The position numbers were made by a program, and so were the translations under genes. From NCBI GenBank assembly GCA_900708905.1, contig CAADRB010000001.1, positions 4,336,980 through 4,400,979 on the forward strand: a stretch of 64,000 nucleotides of DNA, given 5' to 3'. Of this stretch, positions 1 to 11,176 are shown one piece after another; positions within the stretch are counted from its first letter, which is position 1; every line of letters starts with the position of its first letter. The DNA comes from Hymenolepis diminuta. Taxonomy: Eukaryota; Platyhelminthes; Cestoda; Cyclophyllidea; Hymenolepididae. The notes beneath the pieces are model-generated. The model ran no database searches. It saw only the letters and a list, made by a program, of their open reading frames with translations, and was not told where the DNA came from.

Positions 1-432
1 ATTTGCTTTGAAGATATGAATGTGGGTTTCTGTTTAGATGAGGGAATTGCATCTTCACGACCCAATACTTTTTACGCCTTCTACGAAGAACGTTCACCTT
101 GGTGGGTCAAATTTGTTATCTCCGGAAATGCTGGTCACGGTTCACGATTCATCGAGAACACGGCTGTTGAAAAACTCCATCGACTTATGGGTAAATTGCT
201 GGCTTTTCGAAATTCGGAAAAGCGCAAATTGGAGGCGATGAAAGGAAATGATTTGGCTCTGGGAAGTGTTGTTTCAACAAACATCACCGTTATTCACTGT
301 GGTGTTAAAACAAACATCGTCCCTGGCCAGATTGAGGTTCAGGTTGATTTTAGACTCCCTCCGACAGTTGATTTCAATAAATTTGAGGAACAATTGAATG
401 CTTGGACAGAGGAATCGGGACCAGGGATTGAG
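1..432 (+). CDS. ACY1: Aminoacylase-1 (ACY1), 3' half, shared internal exon (partial)
   Basis: Aminoacylase-1 is a zinc-dependent M20 peptidase that removes the acyl group from N-acetylated amino acids in the cytosol. The reading frame is open from base 1, so the upstream exons lie outside the window. Family landmarks are in order: LDEGIA, carrying a metal-site Glu; the ERSPWWV block; GHGSRF, the dimer-interface His region of the M20 lid domain; NIVPGQIEVQVDFRLPP; and the block around FEEQLNAW. The exon ends at a phase-0 donor (GAG then GTTAGT) at 432/433. It can be joined in frame to either of two downstream terminal exons, at 1060 and 1899. Identification is by recognition of the family and I am confident in it. 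Only roughly the second half of a ~400 aa enzyme is visible. Confidence 0.9.
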
Positions 433-1059
433 GTTAGTTTCTTTAAAATTTGTTTTCATTAATGGCACTCAACAGTACTTATTATTGAGTAACTAATCTA
501 TTTGATGTTTCCGTAGAAATGTTGGGAGATTTTTAATTTTTTTAGAATTGACTCAGCGAAATGTTTTATATTCTCCAGAAGTAGTTATTTCTGATGTCTT
601 TGAAGATTTGATAAGAGTAACAGTAGGATACTCTTTCTATTTCTTCATTGCCATGGAAAATGTATTGTATTTTCATAATCCTTTAAAGAATTGGTTGTAC
701 AGAGCTAAAACGCCTTTTACACACTCCAGTCCTCAATTGCTCTTCTAGTTTTAAGGTTTAGGCTAATATATAACCGTCGTGATTTCCATTTAATGATCGC
801 ATTTTATAGCTTTGAACTGTTTGAGATTCTGAAAGTATAATTGTCGCCTAAGTTACTTTTTTTTTATTTTCACTAATAATTTTGATAGCGGTTGGGAGTT
901 GTCATAAATGTGCAAATGTGAGTGGTATCTTTCATCTCTTCTTCATTAGATCTCGCAGAAATTTTGTCTTCCTTAATGTTTAAACTGACATTAACGTCAC
1001 TTTATAGATTTGAATTAAGAATGCGTATACGTTTCCTTTGGTAGATTATCTACATTCAG

Positions 1060-1389
1060 AAGGATATGGGCACTACAGGTGAAGGAAAGATGACAGACAT
1101 CCACGATTACAATGATCCAATACTAAATGCCCTTCAAAAAGCAGTTCTTGAAAACAAATTAGAGTTTGGTCTCTTCTTTGGATCCACAGACTGTCGTTTC
1201 ATTCGCCGATGGCATAAATCAACTGGTGGGGAACCTATTAAAGCTGTTGGCTTTTCGCCAATGTGTGATACACCTGTTCTCCTACATGATCATGATGAAT
1301 TTCTGAATAAGAAGATCTTCCTTAATGGGATTACTATCTTCAAACACTTTGTTGCTGAAATTGCGAACATCAGACTTTTAAATTGTTGA
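1060..1389 (+). CDS. ACY1: ACY1 alternative terminal exon A
   Basis: This is a phase-0 terminal exon following the acceptor TACATTCAG, and it starts KDMGTTGEG. It encodes the C-terminal strand-helix part of the M20 catalytic domain. TPVLLHDHDE carries the zinc-ligand His (His373 in human ACY1) together with the second His of the motif. An Arg-containing block (CRFIRRWH) matches the substrate-binding Arg region. It ends in TGA at 1387-1389. No canonical AATAAA was seen before exon B; only ATTAAA variants occur, near 1672 and 1848. It is homologous to exon B, so the two are alternative last exons or a duplication in which one copy may be decaying. Exon A is the closer match to the vertebrate motif. 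Confidence 0.85.
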   Translation, partial: KDMGTTGEGKMTDIHDYNDPILNALQKAVLENKLEFGLFFGSTDCRFIRRWHKSTGGEPIKAVGFSPMCDTPVLLHDHDEFLNKKIFLNGITIFKHFVAEIANIRLLNC

Positions 1390-1898
1390 TCCGTTCCTTG
1401 GTATCTGTAATAATTATGCTAAAGTTGGGTCATATGGCATTCATATTACGTCCACTTGCACTAGGCATTGCAGACACGAAGTATAGTTAAAATGAATGGT
1501 CTTCTTTTTCATCTAATTTCATCATGTTTGGCCGTTATTATAAGTCATTAAGAAAGTTTACTACTCCATTCTGAATTGTTTACGGGTGATTTACGCTAAA
1601 ACGTGCCTATTGTGTACTATTTTGTCGGATTTTAGTGGTTGATCGGTTTAAATTGTTTAGGTTATATTTTGATTAAATTCTTCGATTTAACTTTCATTCC
1701 ACTGGTTGATTTGATTTAGGTATTATAAAAATGTCGGCATAACAATTTACCAGATTGCGTAGGAAATAATAATCGACAATCATCTCTCGGAAAGCGAATT
1801 AATAAGTCTAACTTCAGTTCACATTTATAGATTTGTTGCACTTATTAAAAAATTGATAAATGGCTTACCATCTGTGTTGTTAGATCTCATTTATAGAG

Positions 1899-2252
1899 AA
1901 AGATTTGGGAACAACAGGTCATGGCAGTGTAGATATTCCAATCGACCGTCATCCGGATGATATTTGGTGGAACATTCTAGACCACATTATTTCCCAAAGA
2001 TCAGCTAGTCTGCAAACAGGTATCAGTGGAGGTGCGAATGACGATCGTTATCTCCGCAAATATCATCGAACTTGTGGACGGAATGTGAAACCCATCCATG
2101 CTATCAGTTTTTCGGCCCTTCGAAATACTCCAATTCTTCACCATAGCAACGACGAATTTGTTAATAAGGATATCTTCCTTGAAGGCGTTCAGATTGAAAT
2201 GGAATTTGTTCGAGAAGCGGCTTTAGTTGGACCTCAAGTGGATGATAATTAA
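1899..2252 (+). CDS. ACY1: ACY1 alternative terminal exon B (duplicate of exon A)
   Basis: A second phase-0 terminal exon follows the acceptor TTATAGAG and starts KDLGTTGHG, nearly the same opening as exon A. It covers the same domain segment: DDIWWNILDHI resembles the DxNPWW block of vertebrate ACY1, DDRYLRKYH matches the Arg block, and TPILHHSNDE matches the metal-site motif. The first His of the motif (the zinc ligand) is kept, but the second, HDH in exon A, is replaced by Asn. It ends with TAA at 2250-2252, with AATAAA signals near 2786 and further on. The frame is intact and the acceptor is good, so it is probably used. Transcripts would have to choose A or B, because each carries its own stop codon. 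Confidence 0.82.
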   Translation, partial: KDLGTTGHGSVDIPIDRHPDDIWWNILDHIISQRSASLQTGISGGANDDRYLRKYHRTCGRNVKPIHAISFSALRNTPILHHSNDEFVNKDIFLEGVQIEMEFVREAALVGPQVDDN

Positions 2253-4490
2253 TTCCACCATTGTGATCTTATATTAACATGTTTGATTGAATGAATGCTG
2301 ATTAATGAGGCATTCACAATATGAATTTATTGAATGTTTGGATGCAGGGAAACAGAATCCCAAATTTTACGTGATTTTAATTTTTGAGAAGAAACCTTTG
2401 CGAAGTCCTAGAAGCATAAATGGTAGAAATAAGCTGCACAAGACAGTCAGAGTTCAAATTTAGTAGATTTCTACTTGTTAGCAGCATTTAGTTGATTGAA
2501 TTGATAGGTCGTCTATCAGTCAGATTTGAACACTACAAATTGATAAGCAATTGGCAAATTTTTTGAGCTGTATCCAAGGTCCAAGTCTTAAAGACCTTAC
2601 TTTTAATTCAATCCCTTGAGAAAAGCCAGACAATCTGACAAATGCTGAGCTCGGATGAAATGAAAACTTTTCAGACATATAAGGAAGCATGGACAACACT
2701 TTAACTGGGAAGAGGAAAGATGGCATGATCTGCTCTTCTGGTAGGTAATCGACAGTTAGATTTCATATGCTAATTCACTAGTGATAAATAAAAAACCGAC
2801 CAAACCCAAATATCATATTAAGGCACTAGTAAGTAATATTAATCGATTTTATTTGTCCGCGTTTAACAATCGCAATGTAGGGAAACTCGTTCAAATAAAA
2901 AGGAGGTAAAAGATGAAAAGTAATTTTAAATTTAATTATTATTTTTGGGGGAAAGTGTTGTTTTCTTCCATAATAAAATAGATTCCAGAATCACTATTTA
3001 AGAACTTAAGTATTTATCATCACGAGGCTATGCGTCCGTCCATCCTCATTACTGGGTACCCACTGATGATTGTCTGTCTTGCGGCCCCCAACTTGGTAGA
3101 CGTGCACATTTATTACCGTTCAACCGATATGCAGTGAATTCATACTTTGGCAAGTCTCTTATTTTCGTTATCTTCTCTCCCTCCATTCTCTATTTTCACG
3201 TTTTAGTGCTTAAGTTACAATTTTAAGTGAGGAAAGGGGATTTTGGGATGAAATTCATCGTATGGAGATGATTGTGGGTAGTGGCGTAGGCCCTGACAAG
3301 TGGAATTTCCTTAATCTAGCCTCGTTGATTTTCTGGCTATCTTTACTGACAAAATACAAAATGACAAACGCCATTGTCGGAAGAATTGGAGACAATAACT
3401 GAGTTATATTAAAATGTGACGTTGAAATGGTTAACAGCGAAAATCGTGGATCGATCTGAAAGTAGGAACTGAATAATCCTATATTTAGAGGTGACTAAGA
3501 TTATTGAAGAAGTACAGAGATACTGTGGCGTAGCAATACTTCATGTGGTGCAAGTTACGCGATTAAGAAAGTTTAACTTCAAGTAAATTGAAGTCTCTGT
3601 ATTGTCAAGAGTGAGGATAACATTTTCTGTATTATATTTTTTGCAAGGCTTCAAACATCTAGATCCTCGAAACAACAAATGTGCCTACACGTGATCCTTA
3701 TGTTGGGCTGAGTAGTGAAAAGATGAAATTCAAGTGATGGGACCAAATTCCCCTATTTTCTCACTCTCTTAAATTATGGGCGTAAAACCACGTGCCCGCT
3801 TGGTCAAATATTACAATACTAGTCACTCGACGTCTTGAATTTATAAGACTTGTTTTTCCTGTCTTAAATTTAGGACATAAGGTGTTTCCAAGAAAATCTC
3901 TCTGTTAATGTAAAACGGACCTCTCCAGCCTAAACAGAAGAGACTTATTCAAGTAATTTTAAGTATTTTTTGATTTTGTGGGTACAATGGATCTGGCAAT
4001 TCAACCGAGTGGCGTAGTTGGGTGTGTAACTATCCCAGATTTTGAGGTTAGTAGTTCAATGTTAGGGGGCATCCTAGAAGTAGTTGAAAGCTATAATCTT
4101 GTGCTGCTACAATAGTTTTTAAATTAATGCTCGATAAAAGAAGTAATGATAAAGTTTAATGGCAATGAATTGTTGTCTCCAAATTTTATAAACGACCAGA
4201 CCAGACATTCTAAACTTTCCAGGAAGTTGAAGTCGGTTTCGGGTGATTGCCGGGATGTTTGGAAATATAAATTCAAAATCTGACGAAATTCCATCAAGGT
4301 AAACTCTACACAAATTAATTTAATGCGTATTTTCATTAACGAGTGACATATCTTATTCTCCGGTGCAAAAGGATCTGTTCCTGTACACTACTAGTCATTG
4401 TTGTTAAAATTTGATCTTTCACTTCTCTATTCGTGACAGTTACTTTTTCGGCTGTTTTGTTTTAACAGATGAAATAAGTCAAGTCACTCC
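2253..4490. other. Non-coding flank of ACY1
   Basis: There is no convincing coding sequence on either strand here. Possible poly(A) signals (AATAAA) lie near 2786, 2895 and 2975. A tRNA-like fragment lies at 4006-4075. Otherwise the stretch is AT-rich unique-looking sequence. Confidence 0.5.
4006..4075 (+). repeat. tRNA-like (SINE-type) fragment
   Basis: A box-A-like TGGCGTAGTTGG at 4010-4021 is followed about 35 nt later by a box-B-like GTAGTTCAATGTTAGG at 4051-4066. The spacing suits an internal pol III promoter. No cloverleaf can be folded by eye, so this is a relic or a chance match, not a functional tRNA. Confidence 0.3.
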
Positions 4491-4742
4491 TGTCGTCAGA
4501 TCAGTTTGGAGGTGGCTCGTCTGCCACCCCGATTTATTGATTAGTAACTTAGGTTCATATACAAAATATTTCTTCGGCAGACGTCAGTCATGTCTCATTG
4601 TCGGTGTTTCGGCGTGATGATCGACATCTGTTTTGGTATCTATGTCCAAACACACAGCGGGACTATCTGTGGACACCACAGTGGAGATCTTATCGTCAGT
4701 CAATCATTTCTAATCGCCAGGTGTTGATAGACATCTGCTGGC
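4491..4742 (-). repeat. LTR fragment A of an LTR-retrotransposon family
   Basis: The reverse complement resembles 13852-14104 over its length (roughly three quarters of positions by eye). In sense (-) orientation it has a TATA-like GTATATGAAC, then CAATAAATC, a polyadenylation-like motif. Next comes a perfect short hairpin, GGTGGC-AGACGA-GCCACC, and then a terminus resembling the TGGCGAC primer-site sequence of the Gypsy copy at 51.1 kb. TATA, poly(A) signal and primer site in this order is what an LTR 3' half looks like. No internal coding region is attached, so it is a solo or fragmentary LTR. Confidence 0.55.
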
Positions 4743-4899
4743 TATGGCAAAAATAAAATTTGTTCGCAGAAAATTGTATGAGAACAAAACTTTGTTAGAT
4801 GTTTCTGCAATCATAATGCTAATTAATTTCATAAACATCAACTGGTGCTCTCATTGTTAATACATAGACTATTACGGCATTTCATCAATTCAATTAAAT

Positions 4900-5350
4900 G
4901 AGTTTGTGATACGTAAAATGACCTATCTCAGCAGCTTGAAGGGTGAACCCTTCTCATCGGAATATATTTCTATATTATCCCTATTCCTCAGCAAAAAACT
5001 ATCTTCATCGATCGAAAGGGATTTCGCTTAGTGAGCTTAGTTCAATCCGTCCCGCGGATTACTACTCGTCCTGCGGATTACTACTCTTCCTGCGGATAAC
5101 TACGCGTCCTGCTCTATATATATACACGGTTTTGGCACGAGACACAGCGGCGGCTCTCTCTCACGCTGCTCTCTCTCTCTTTCTCCCTCGCTCTCTCTCG
5201 CTGTTACACGTTGTTATTTCCTCGAATACATCGTTGTTCTACCTACCCTGGCGTTCTGCTCCACAATCAGTGGTTAGCACTTACTCAATCAGCTAAGGAT
5301 TGGTTGTAAATTGCTAGCAGGGAATTTAGGGTATTCTCACACACATCCCG
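4900..5350 (+). repeat. LTR- or promoter-like block with 19-bp tandem repeats and TATA box
   Basis: The block is GC-richer than its surroundings. Three 19-bp direct repeats (5051-5107, unit CCTGCGGATTACTACTCGT with small changes) stand directly upstream of a TATA-like CTCTATATATATACAC at 5112-5127. A CT-rich tract follows (about 5153-5203), then about 150 bp ending near CCCGCCACA. Repeated upstream element, TATA and pyrimidine initiator region suggest a retroelement U3/R region, or a real promoter. No coding sequence follows, so a solo LTR is more likely. Confidence 0.4.
5051..5107 (+). repeat. 19-bp tandem repeat, three copies
   Basis: Copies at 5051-5069, 5070-5088 and 5089-5107 share the core GCGGATTACTAC. 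A truncated fourth (CCTGCTC) abuts the TATA-like motif. Differences are single substitutions. Confidence 0.85.
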
Positions 5351-7982
5351 CCACAAGCTTATTTTTAATAATCACTACTCAGAATAATGTCTAAATAAAT
5401 AAATTTTTGCTTATGATGAAATTATGAAATGTCCAAACTAGCATGATAAAATACAAAAAATTAACTAGGTCGATCTGTGGACATGCAATTTTCTTGATCT
5501 TCAACTGAATCGTCGAATTTAATGACGGGCAATCAGTTCAGTGGTATCGCATTAATGAATACTCTAAGTATTTCCAACCATTTCTTAATACTTACCTCCA
5601 ATCCTTAAGTTCTATATAAACTTCATTCTTAATAAACAGAAGTTAAATTGTTAGTCCCATCATCAGTAATTAGTCTTCATTTCCATTGGTGATGATTGTC
5701 ATTATCCCAACAAGGATCTTGAGAACAAGCTTTTTCATTTTTATTCTCTTCAATATCCATAAGTCATTATCAAATCTAAATAACCATATATATACATTTC
5801 GTTTAGACCAGGATTTGTTTCGCCTTATCATTATTAGTGGTTTAGTTATCTTCAAATAACTTGCTGTGAGTCCTTATTTCTCAAGGTGTCTGCTTTTTGT
5901 TCCTTATGTGACCTCGTAAAATGCATTCCTGTTTTTTGAAAATACTTTTGGTACTCCTTCCCACTTTAACTATCGTTTTAATTCGCTTGTACTTTTCCTC
6001 AAGCTTTATAATTAAGGGGTTCCACTTGGCTTTACCGGTGATTTATTCCTCTTCCCTCTAGTTCCATATCAATTTCTCATTATTACTTTTTGCACCTTAT
6101 GGAATTCTTTTCTAAAACAACTTTTTAACTACTATTTACTATAAAGTAGTATGCATATGCTTTCTGTTTCGCTTTAGTGAAGTTATTAGAAACTTAGAAT
6201 ACCTAGAACTCAGCAAAATTACTGTGATACTTAACTTTTTCTAAGCTGTAGCCGATTTTTATAGAGATGATTTTGATAGCCTATTACGAAGACACCTTCT
6301 TCTTATTATTAACTCCCACCTCCTTTTGCCTTGTTTCGTATCGATATGATTGAAGGCCAGTGAACCGATTCCGCTTTCCTAACATTTTATTCGTCTAATT
6401 ATTCCTCTATGCAGAAACAGTTCGATTGTAATATGTGTTATGGTAGAGATTTGCTTGATTAAGCACTATCTTAAATGTGAATCAGAGTCGAAAGATTTGA
6501 AAATTCAAATCACACGAATTAGTTAAATTGTCGCAGTTTTCCATTAAAGACAGATTGGTTAGTCAACACTGCACTTCCAGTTAATGAAGTACATTTTTTG
6601 CTGAAGTTGATTCATTGACAGTCATTAATGCGAAATTAACAAACTATAATGTCCTAATAAAAAAGCCGAAAAGTAGGATTTCAAAGAAAATCTGCTGCAG
6701 ACCAATCTTGTTTTCCTATTGGGTAATGTAAGTTATTTGATGTATTGTAGGTGATGATGGAAAAAAGTATGCTTTTATATTACCGTATATTCCCCAACAT
6801 CTTGAGGATTTATACTGAACTTTTTTCTTTAATACAACTCCTTGAATATTATTTGATGGTTTTAATGGTTTTCAAACTGAAATATTTAAAAAAAAGATGA
6901 GTAATCGCGGTGACTGGATAAATGACAGAGGTTTTACGCGATTATATTAGTTGCTCGGCGGTTATACTCATGAAACTCATAAAACTTGTAATATACTGAT
7001 TTGAGCGATTCTAAAATAATTTACATTCAGTTTAAAGAAGACATTTATTTAAAATTTTCCCTTGACCAGAGAGTTTATATGCAACAAAGTTACCGACCTG
7101 ATTGTAACACGTTAGTCAAATTTACTCATTCCCGATGTACTTCCCTCCATTCAGATTTTGAATTTTTAAGTCAACAACGTGAAAATGTTCATATTTCAGA
7201 GTGAAAATGAATGGCAAATGAAAAATGTCAATTTTCAGCCAGTAAATTTTTGGCTCTGTAAATATATGGACTTGATTGATATAACGTAGTATGAAATGAA
7301 TTAATGCAGTTGTTTTTTGTTAATTTAAGTTTACTGAAACATTTATGAAGGTGAAGGAAACAATAACAGCTTGCAATGAGTACATTAATTTGTTTAAAGT
7401 GATAATGCCGTGATAAATTGTGGAAAATGACAATTACATATTCAATGATAAACCACCAATTAAAGCAAATTTGAAGAAATTCTTTCGGTCTAACGTAATT
7501 TATGCCGTTTGAGAGAATGAAAGCTCGATTAATTTTAACAGATTTAAATAATTAATCAAATCATACGTTTGTTGGTGGGATAAGCAATAATTTGGACGAT
7601 AATGTTGGATCAATAAGTAGGAATAATAAACACGAATTATATCATTCAGACAAATAGGATTAATCACCAGAGTTTTTAAATACCATCTCATCATATAGCA
7701 TGTGTAGTTAAAATAGTATATTTATGTGTAGCAATCACCGAATAGGACAGTGAATAAAATTTCATAAAATTGCGAATCATCTATAATTTTTTACAATTGA
7801 AATTAATTATTACTGAAAATTGCATTCGATATGAAATTAAAAATAAAAAGTAGAAGAAATGAGCAGATTACTTTAAACAGTCAAGTTAACCAATCAAACA
7901 CAGAGTATAGATTTCGGGAATTTTTATACGATATACCTTCTAGCCTATTTGTTCATTCTCCATCAATCTGCCTGAAATAACC
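5351..7982. other. AT-rich intergenic, no gene seen
   Basis: I see no exon with homology or good splice context on either strand. Short open frames are low-complexity and AT-driven. Confidence 0.5.
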
Positions 7983-8016
7983 GTTCTCCTTTTTCTCATG
8001 CCTTTCCCAAGTGGTA
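7983..8016 (+). promoter_or_regulatory. Acceptor-like site just before the TMEM127 start codon
   Basis: A long pyrimidine tract (TTCTCCTTTTTCTC, then CCTTTCCCAAG) ends in AG at 8010-8011, 5 nt before the ATG at 8017. This is a 3' splice-site pattern. It would serve either a 5'-UTR intron or spliced-leader trans-splicing. No paired donor is evident upstream. Confidence 0.45.
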
Positions 8017-8918
8017 ATGTTTTCTAATACGACAAGTCTATTAATAGTTGGCTCACGTTCCTTTCGTGGCGCTCCACTATTTCTCAGACGTATTAAAAGT
8101 CTTTCGTTTTCCTCAAATCTTCTCGCTACCCTTCTACTTTGCGGAGCTACTGTATTAAAATCAACCTTCACATTGAAAGACTCACCATGTGAATTGAATT
8201 CAATCGGCTTTCAGGATATATTTTCATTTTATGCGGCACCTGGTGATAAAGAGAAGACAAGATTCGCTAGTACTTGTCTTTACATTAATATTTAATTTGA
8301 TTTCCGTTAGGGGTTTTACACAGATGTGTCACCAGCGATTCCGTTGTGACACTCTACTGCTGTCTTGCCCTCATTGTACTCTCCTTACTATGCTCAATAT
8401 TACAGCTCTTTGCTAATCTGAATGTCAATCTCGGATTTATGAGAAAATATCGACGAAGGGGGGTATTGGATGTTTGTTGTGGTAGGTTTATTAATAAAAT
8501 TATTTATTTGTAGTATTCATTAATTGCGTCTGCCTTGGTCTTATGTACTGGGCTGCATCTTCAATCAGTCAGTTTCAGTTTGATGAAATTAAACGTAATT
8601 TACCAAATCGCACATTTACTAATATCGAACAAACAAGAAGCTTTATTAAAAACGCCACAAAGACTATGGATGCGTTTTCGATATCATTTTCTGGTGGATT
8701 TTACTTTGTCCTCTTAGCTGGCCTTGCCTCCCTGGTTTCGTTCGCTACACAAACCTGTTCTCGGTCGACTATCGCCTTGCGGTATGCATTTTATTATTTT
8801 CAGTACAATTTTAATTGAATTGTTAATCAATGTTTCGCCGTTTTTTAGAAGACAAACATCTCGAAGAGTTGAACCCCAAAGAATAGTACAGGACCCGGCG
8901 ATACTATGGTGCGCATGA
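8017..8918 (+). CDS. TMEM127: TMEM127-like tetraspan membrane protein (4 exons, complete)
   Basis: Exons 8017-8242, 8311-8481, 8514-8781 and 8849-8918 join with matching phases (1, 1, 2) into 244 aa; human TMEM127 has 238. TMEM127 is an endosomal/plasma-membrane protein that restrains mTORC1 signalling in vertebrates. Predicted membrane segments are at about 31-48, 87-109, 127-150 and 187-210. Matches to the family include LLATLLLCGATV in segment 1, RCVTSDSVVTL before segment 2, and MYWAASSI in segment 3 (family SYWASELI). FYFVLLAGLASLVSFAT in segment 4 matches family FYLVAGAGGASILATA. Introns are 68, 32 and 67 nt. The 32-nt intron boundary is fixed because the flanking residues align with the human protein without a gap. 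The C-terminal tail after segment 4 is short and lacks the PPxY-type end seen in vertebrates. AATAAA lies at 9113-9118. Confidence 0.82.
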
Positions 8919-11176
8919 ATTGTTTTCTCATTTGCCTTATATTCCGATTTCACTTGATGATTCCCTACTTTGACTGAATTTGCACAAAATTTGAACTTCT
9001 TGCTATGACAATGGACAAAAATTTATTTTAGAATGTAATTTAGCCCGATTTTATCCTGATTTTAGGCTTTAGGGAAATTATTTGCTTCAACCGTATGTGT
9101 GACTGTTCTTAGAATAAATCAAGCTAACATATAACACTTGCTGTGCTATTGCTCTAATCTAACGAGTTTAATTTTTTCTTAGAAATGTAGAATCCATTAG
9201 AATAGGCATAGTATTATTTAGAATTTCGAATTTGTTGCTTCTTTCTTGTTTACTTGTCGTTGAAAGTCATTTTATTAAACGCATTCAGTGAGCAGGACGG
9301 CCAATAACACTGGTTAAGCTTGCTTAACACAGGTTGGTAGATTTCGAATCTCACCAGCGAGACTTTGTGATTCCACTCCGTACCTAAGATGAGCATTGGA
9401 AGCGCTTTCCTAAATGGGCCTGGAAATTATATTATATTATTATCATTAATTGTATTTATAATCTCTTTTTGACATCCATAATTCGTTTATTCTTTGAAGG
9501 CATAAACCTACTTAAATCTTTAATATGTAGTATCAGTTATAGAAACAGTGAAAATTTTGCCTACATGTTAACTTTAATAGGAAAACACAGAATTTATGTA
9601 CATTTAGCTTTAACATGTAATCGATGTTTATCGATTGGTTAAATCTAAGCTTATAAGGTGTTTCCGATTTTTAAATTGTCCGCGATATCGCTTTACAAAT
9701 TTCACATCACCAATCTATTTATGCACAATTCAGAAAACTCTTAGTGATATGCAAATCAAGTTTGAGTGCGTGTGTATACATCAGTTGAAGTCTTTTAACA
9801 ATCGCTCACATGAAATCCAACCTTGCTTATGTTTTGGTGCCTTGTAGAAAGTCACCGTCAGCATTATTACCAAAAAATTTGCGCTTCCGCCAGCTTTCTC
9901 TTTGATGTGAAAAGAAGTTTTGTTATTGACTCTACTTTCCTTTCCCCTATCTCATCGCTACACTATTTTATTACTAATATTCACTATCAATTAAATATGA
10001 TCACAAAAACTTACACATATTTTCTGCCCTCCTCTTTCTCTTTTTGTACCTTCAATAGTACTTCGTTTTTTTTGTCTTTATTTGTAAGTAATGTAATCTT
10101 GTATTATATATCCACATACAATTAACAGTATTTCCCTTTATTTGTTTGGGCATTGGAGTAACTGATTGGTTTGGGTTCAAATTTTATTATGGACAAAGGA
10201 CCTCTGAAGTATTGAGAATAGACCTGGACATTATTTGGTGGACAAATTGACTGCGAGAGGACTATTATATTCAGTTTGTCGTGTCCCGAGTGGAGTTTAT
10301 CGTGTAGACGGACTTTGCGGATCTTGATACTACATGGAGATGGCTGAGAATTCATTCTAATTTTCTTTCATATTTATCGTTTAAAAATCAATCTGCGTCA
10401 CCACTGCTATAACTACCTAGTCATTGATAATCTATGCTGTCCACCGAAGCTCATATACAGAAGAGTGAATATCTGTTACTCAACTGAGTGCTTCTCTTTC
10501 TTTTTTTTCTAAAAATGTATAGGTGCTTTTATTTAGAGGATTGCTTGTCTTACCAAAAGTCGGCAGTGAGGAGATTTCATGCACACTTAGGAGCCTAGGA
10601 GAATTTTAAAAAATAGTGTCGAAGGAGCGAGTTTATTGACTTTTATTAGCCTTATTTTGGGTATCTAAAGCATTTCATTCTGCCTAATAGTAATTTGTCG
10701 GGATCCAATGACCGTTGATTCAAGAAATTGAACCCTTTTACCTTTTTGCATTGAACGTTTTGAAGGGATTACTTAGCCTTTTCCCTTTTGGCGCAGGGTC
10801 GTAGAATATGGTGATTGGTCGATAGGAAAGAGACAGATACATACTTTAATTATGTGACTTCCTTCAGTACTATGTTATTAAGAAAATATAAAAATGAATT
10901 GGTTGTAGACAGAAAACCAAGCGAAAACTATTTATCAAATAATCTACTTTCATTTGATGTGAATCTGCCGGGCCTGCTTTTACCTACATGTTAAACACTC
11001 CCAAGTGGCTAGGAAGTCGGAAATGACAGTTACTTGAATACATTTACTGAGATCGTTTTTTTACAATTTACGTATTGTATAATTGAATAAATTGCTCCAT
11101 TAGAACTTATATCTGAGAAGGATTTACCTAGTAATTTCAAATTTACCAGAAGCTTCTATGAAAATGGGGCTATATA
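8919..11176. other. TMEM127 3' flank and intergenic
   Basis: It contains the TMEM127 poly(A) signal (9113-9118) and a SINE-like piece at 9310-9362. A short open stretch at about 10126-10255 (+) follows an AG acceptor but resembles nothing I know. No gene is supported. Confidence 0.45.
9310..9362 (+). repeat. SINE-like tRNA-derived fragment, copy 1
   Basis: TGGTTAAGC, then a T-arm-like GATTTCGAATCTCACC, resembles the reverse complement of 34341-34388. Box B is well kept and box A is weak. Confidence 0.3.

Noticed and set aside
8011..8011. GTG at 8011 as the TMEM127 start
   Set aside because: The ATG at 8017 is in the same frame, and the AG at 8010-8011 looks like the splice acceptor, so 8011 is not part of the coding start.
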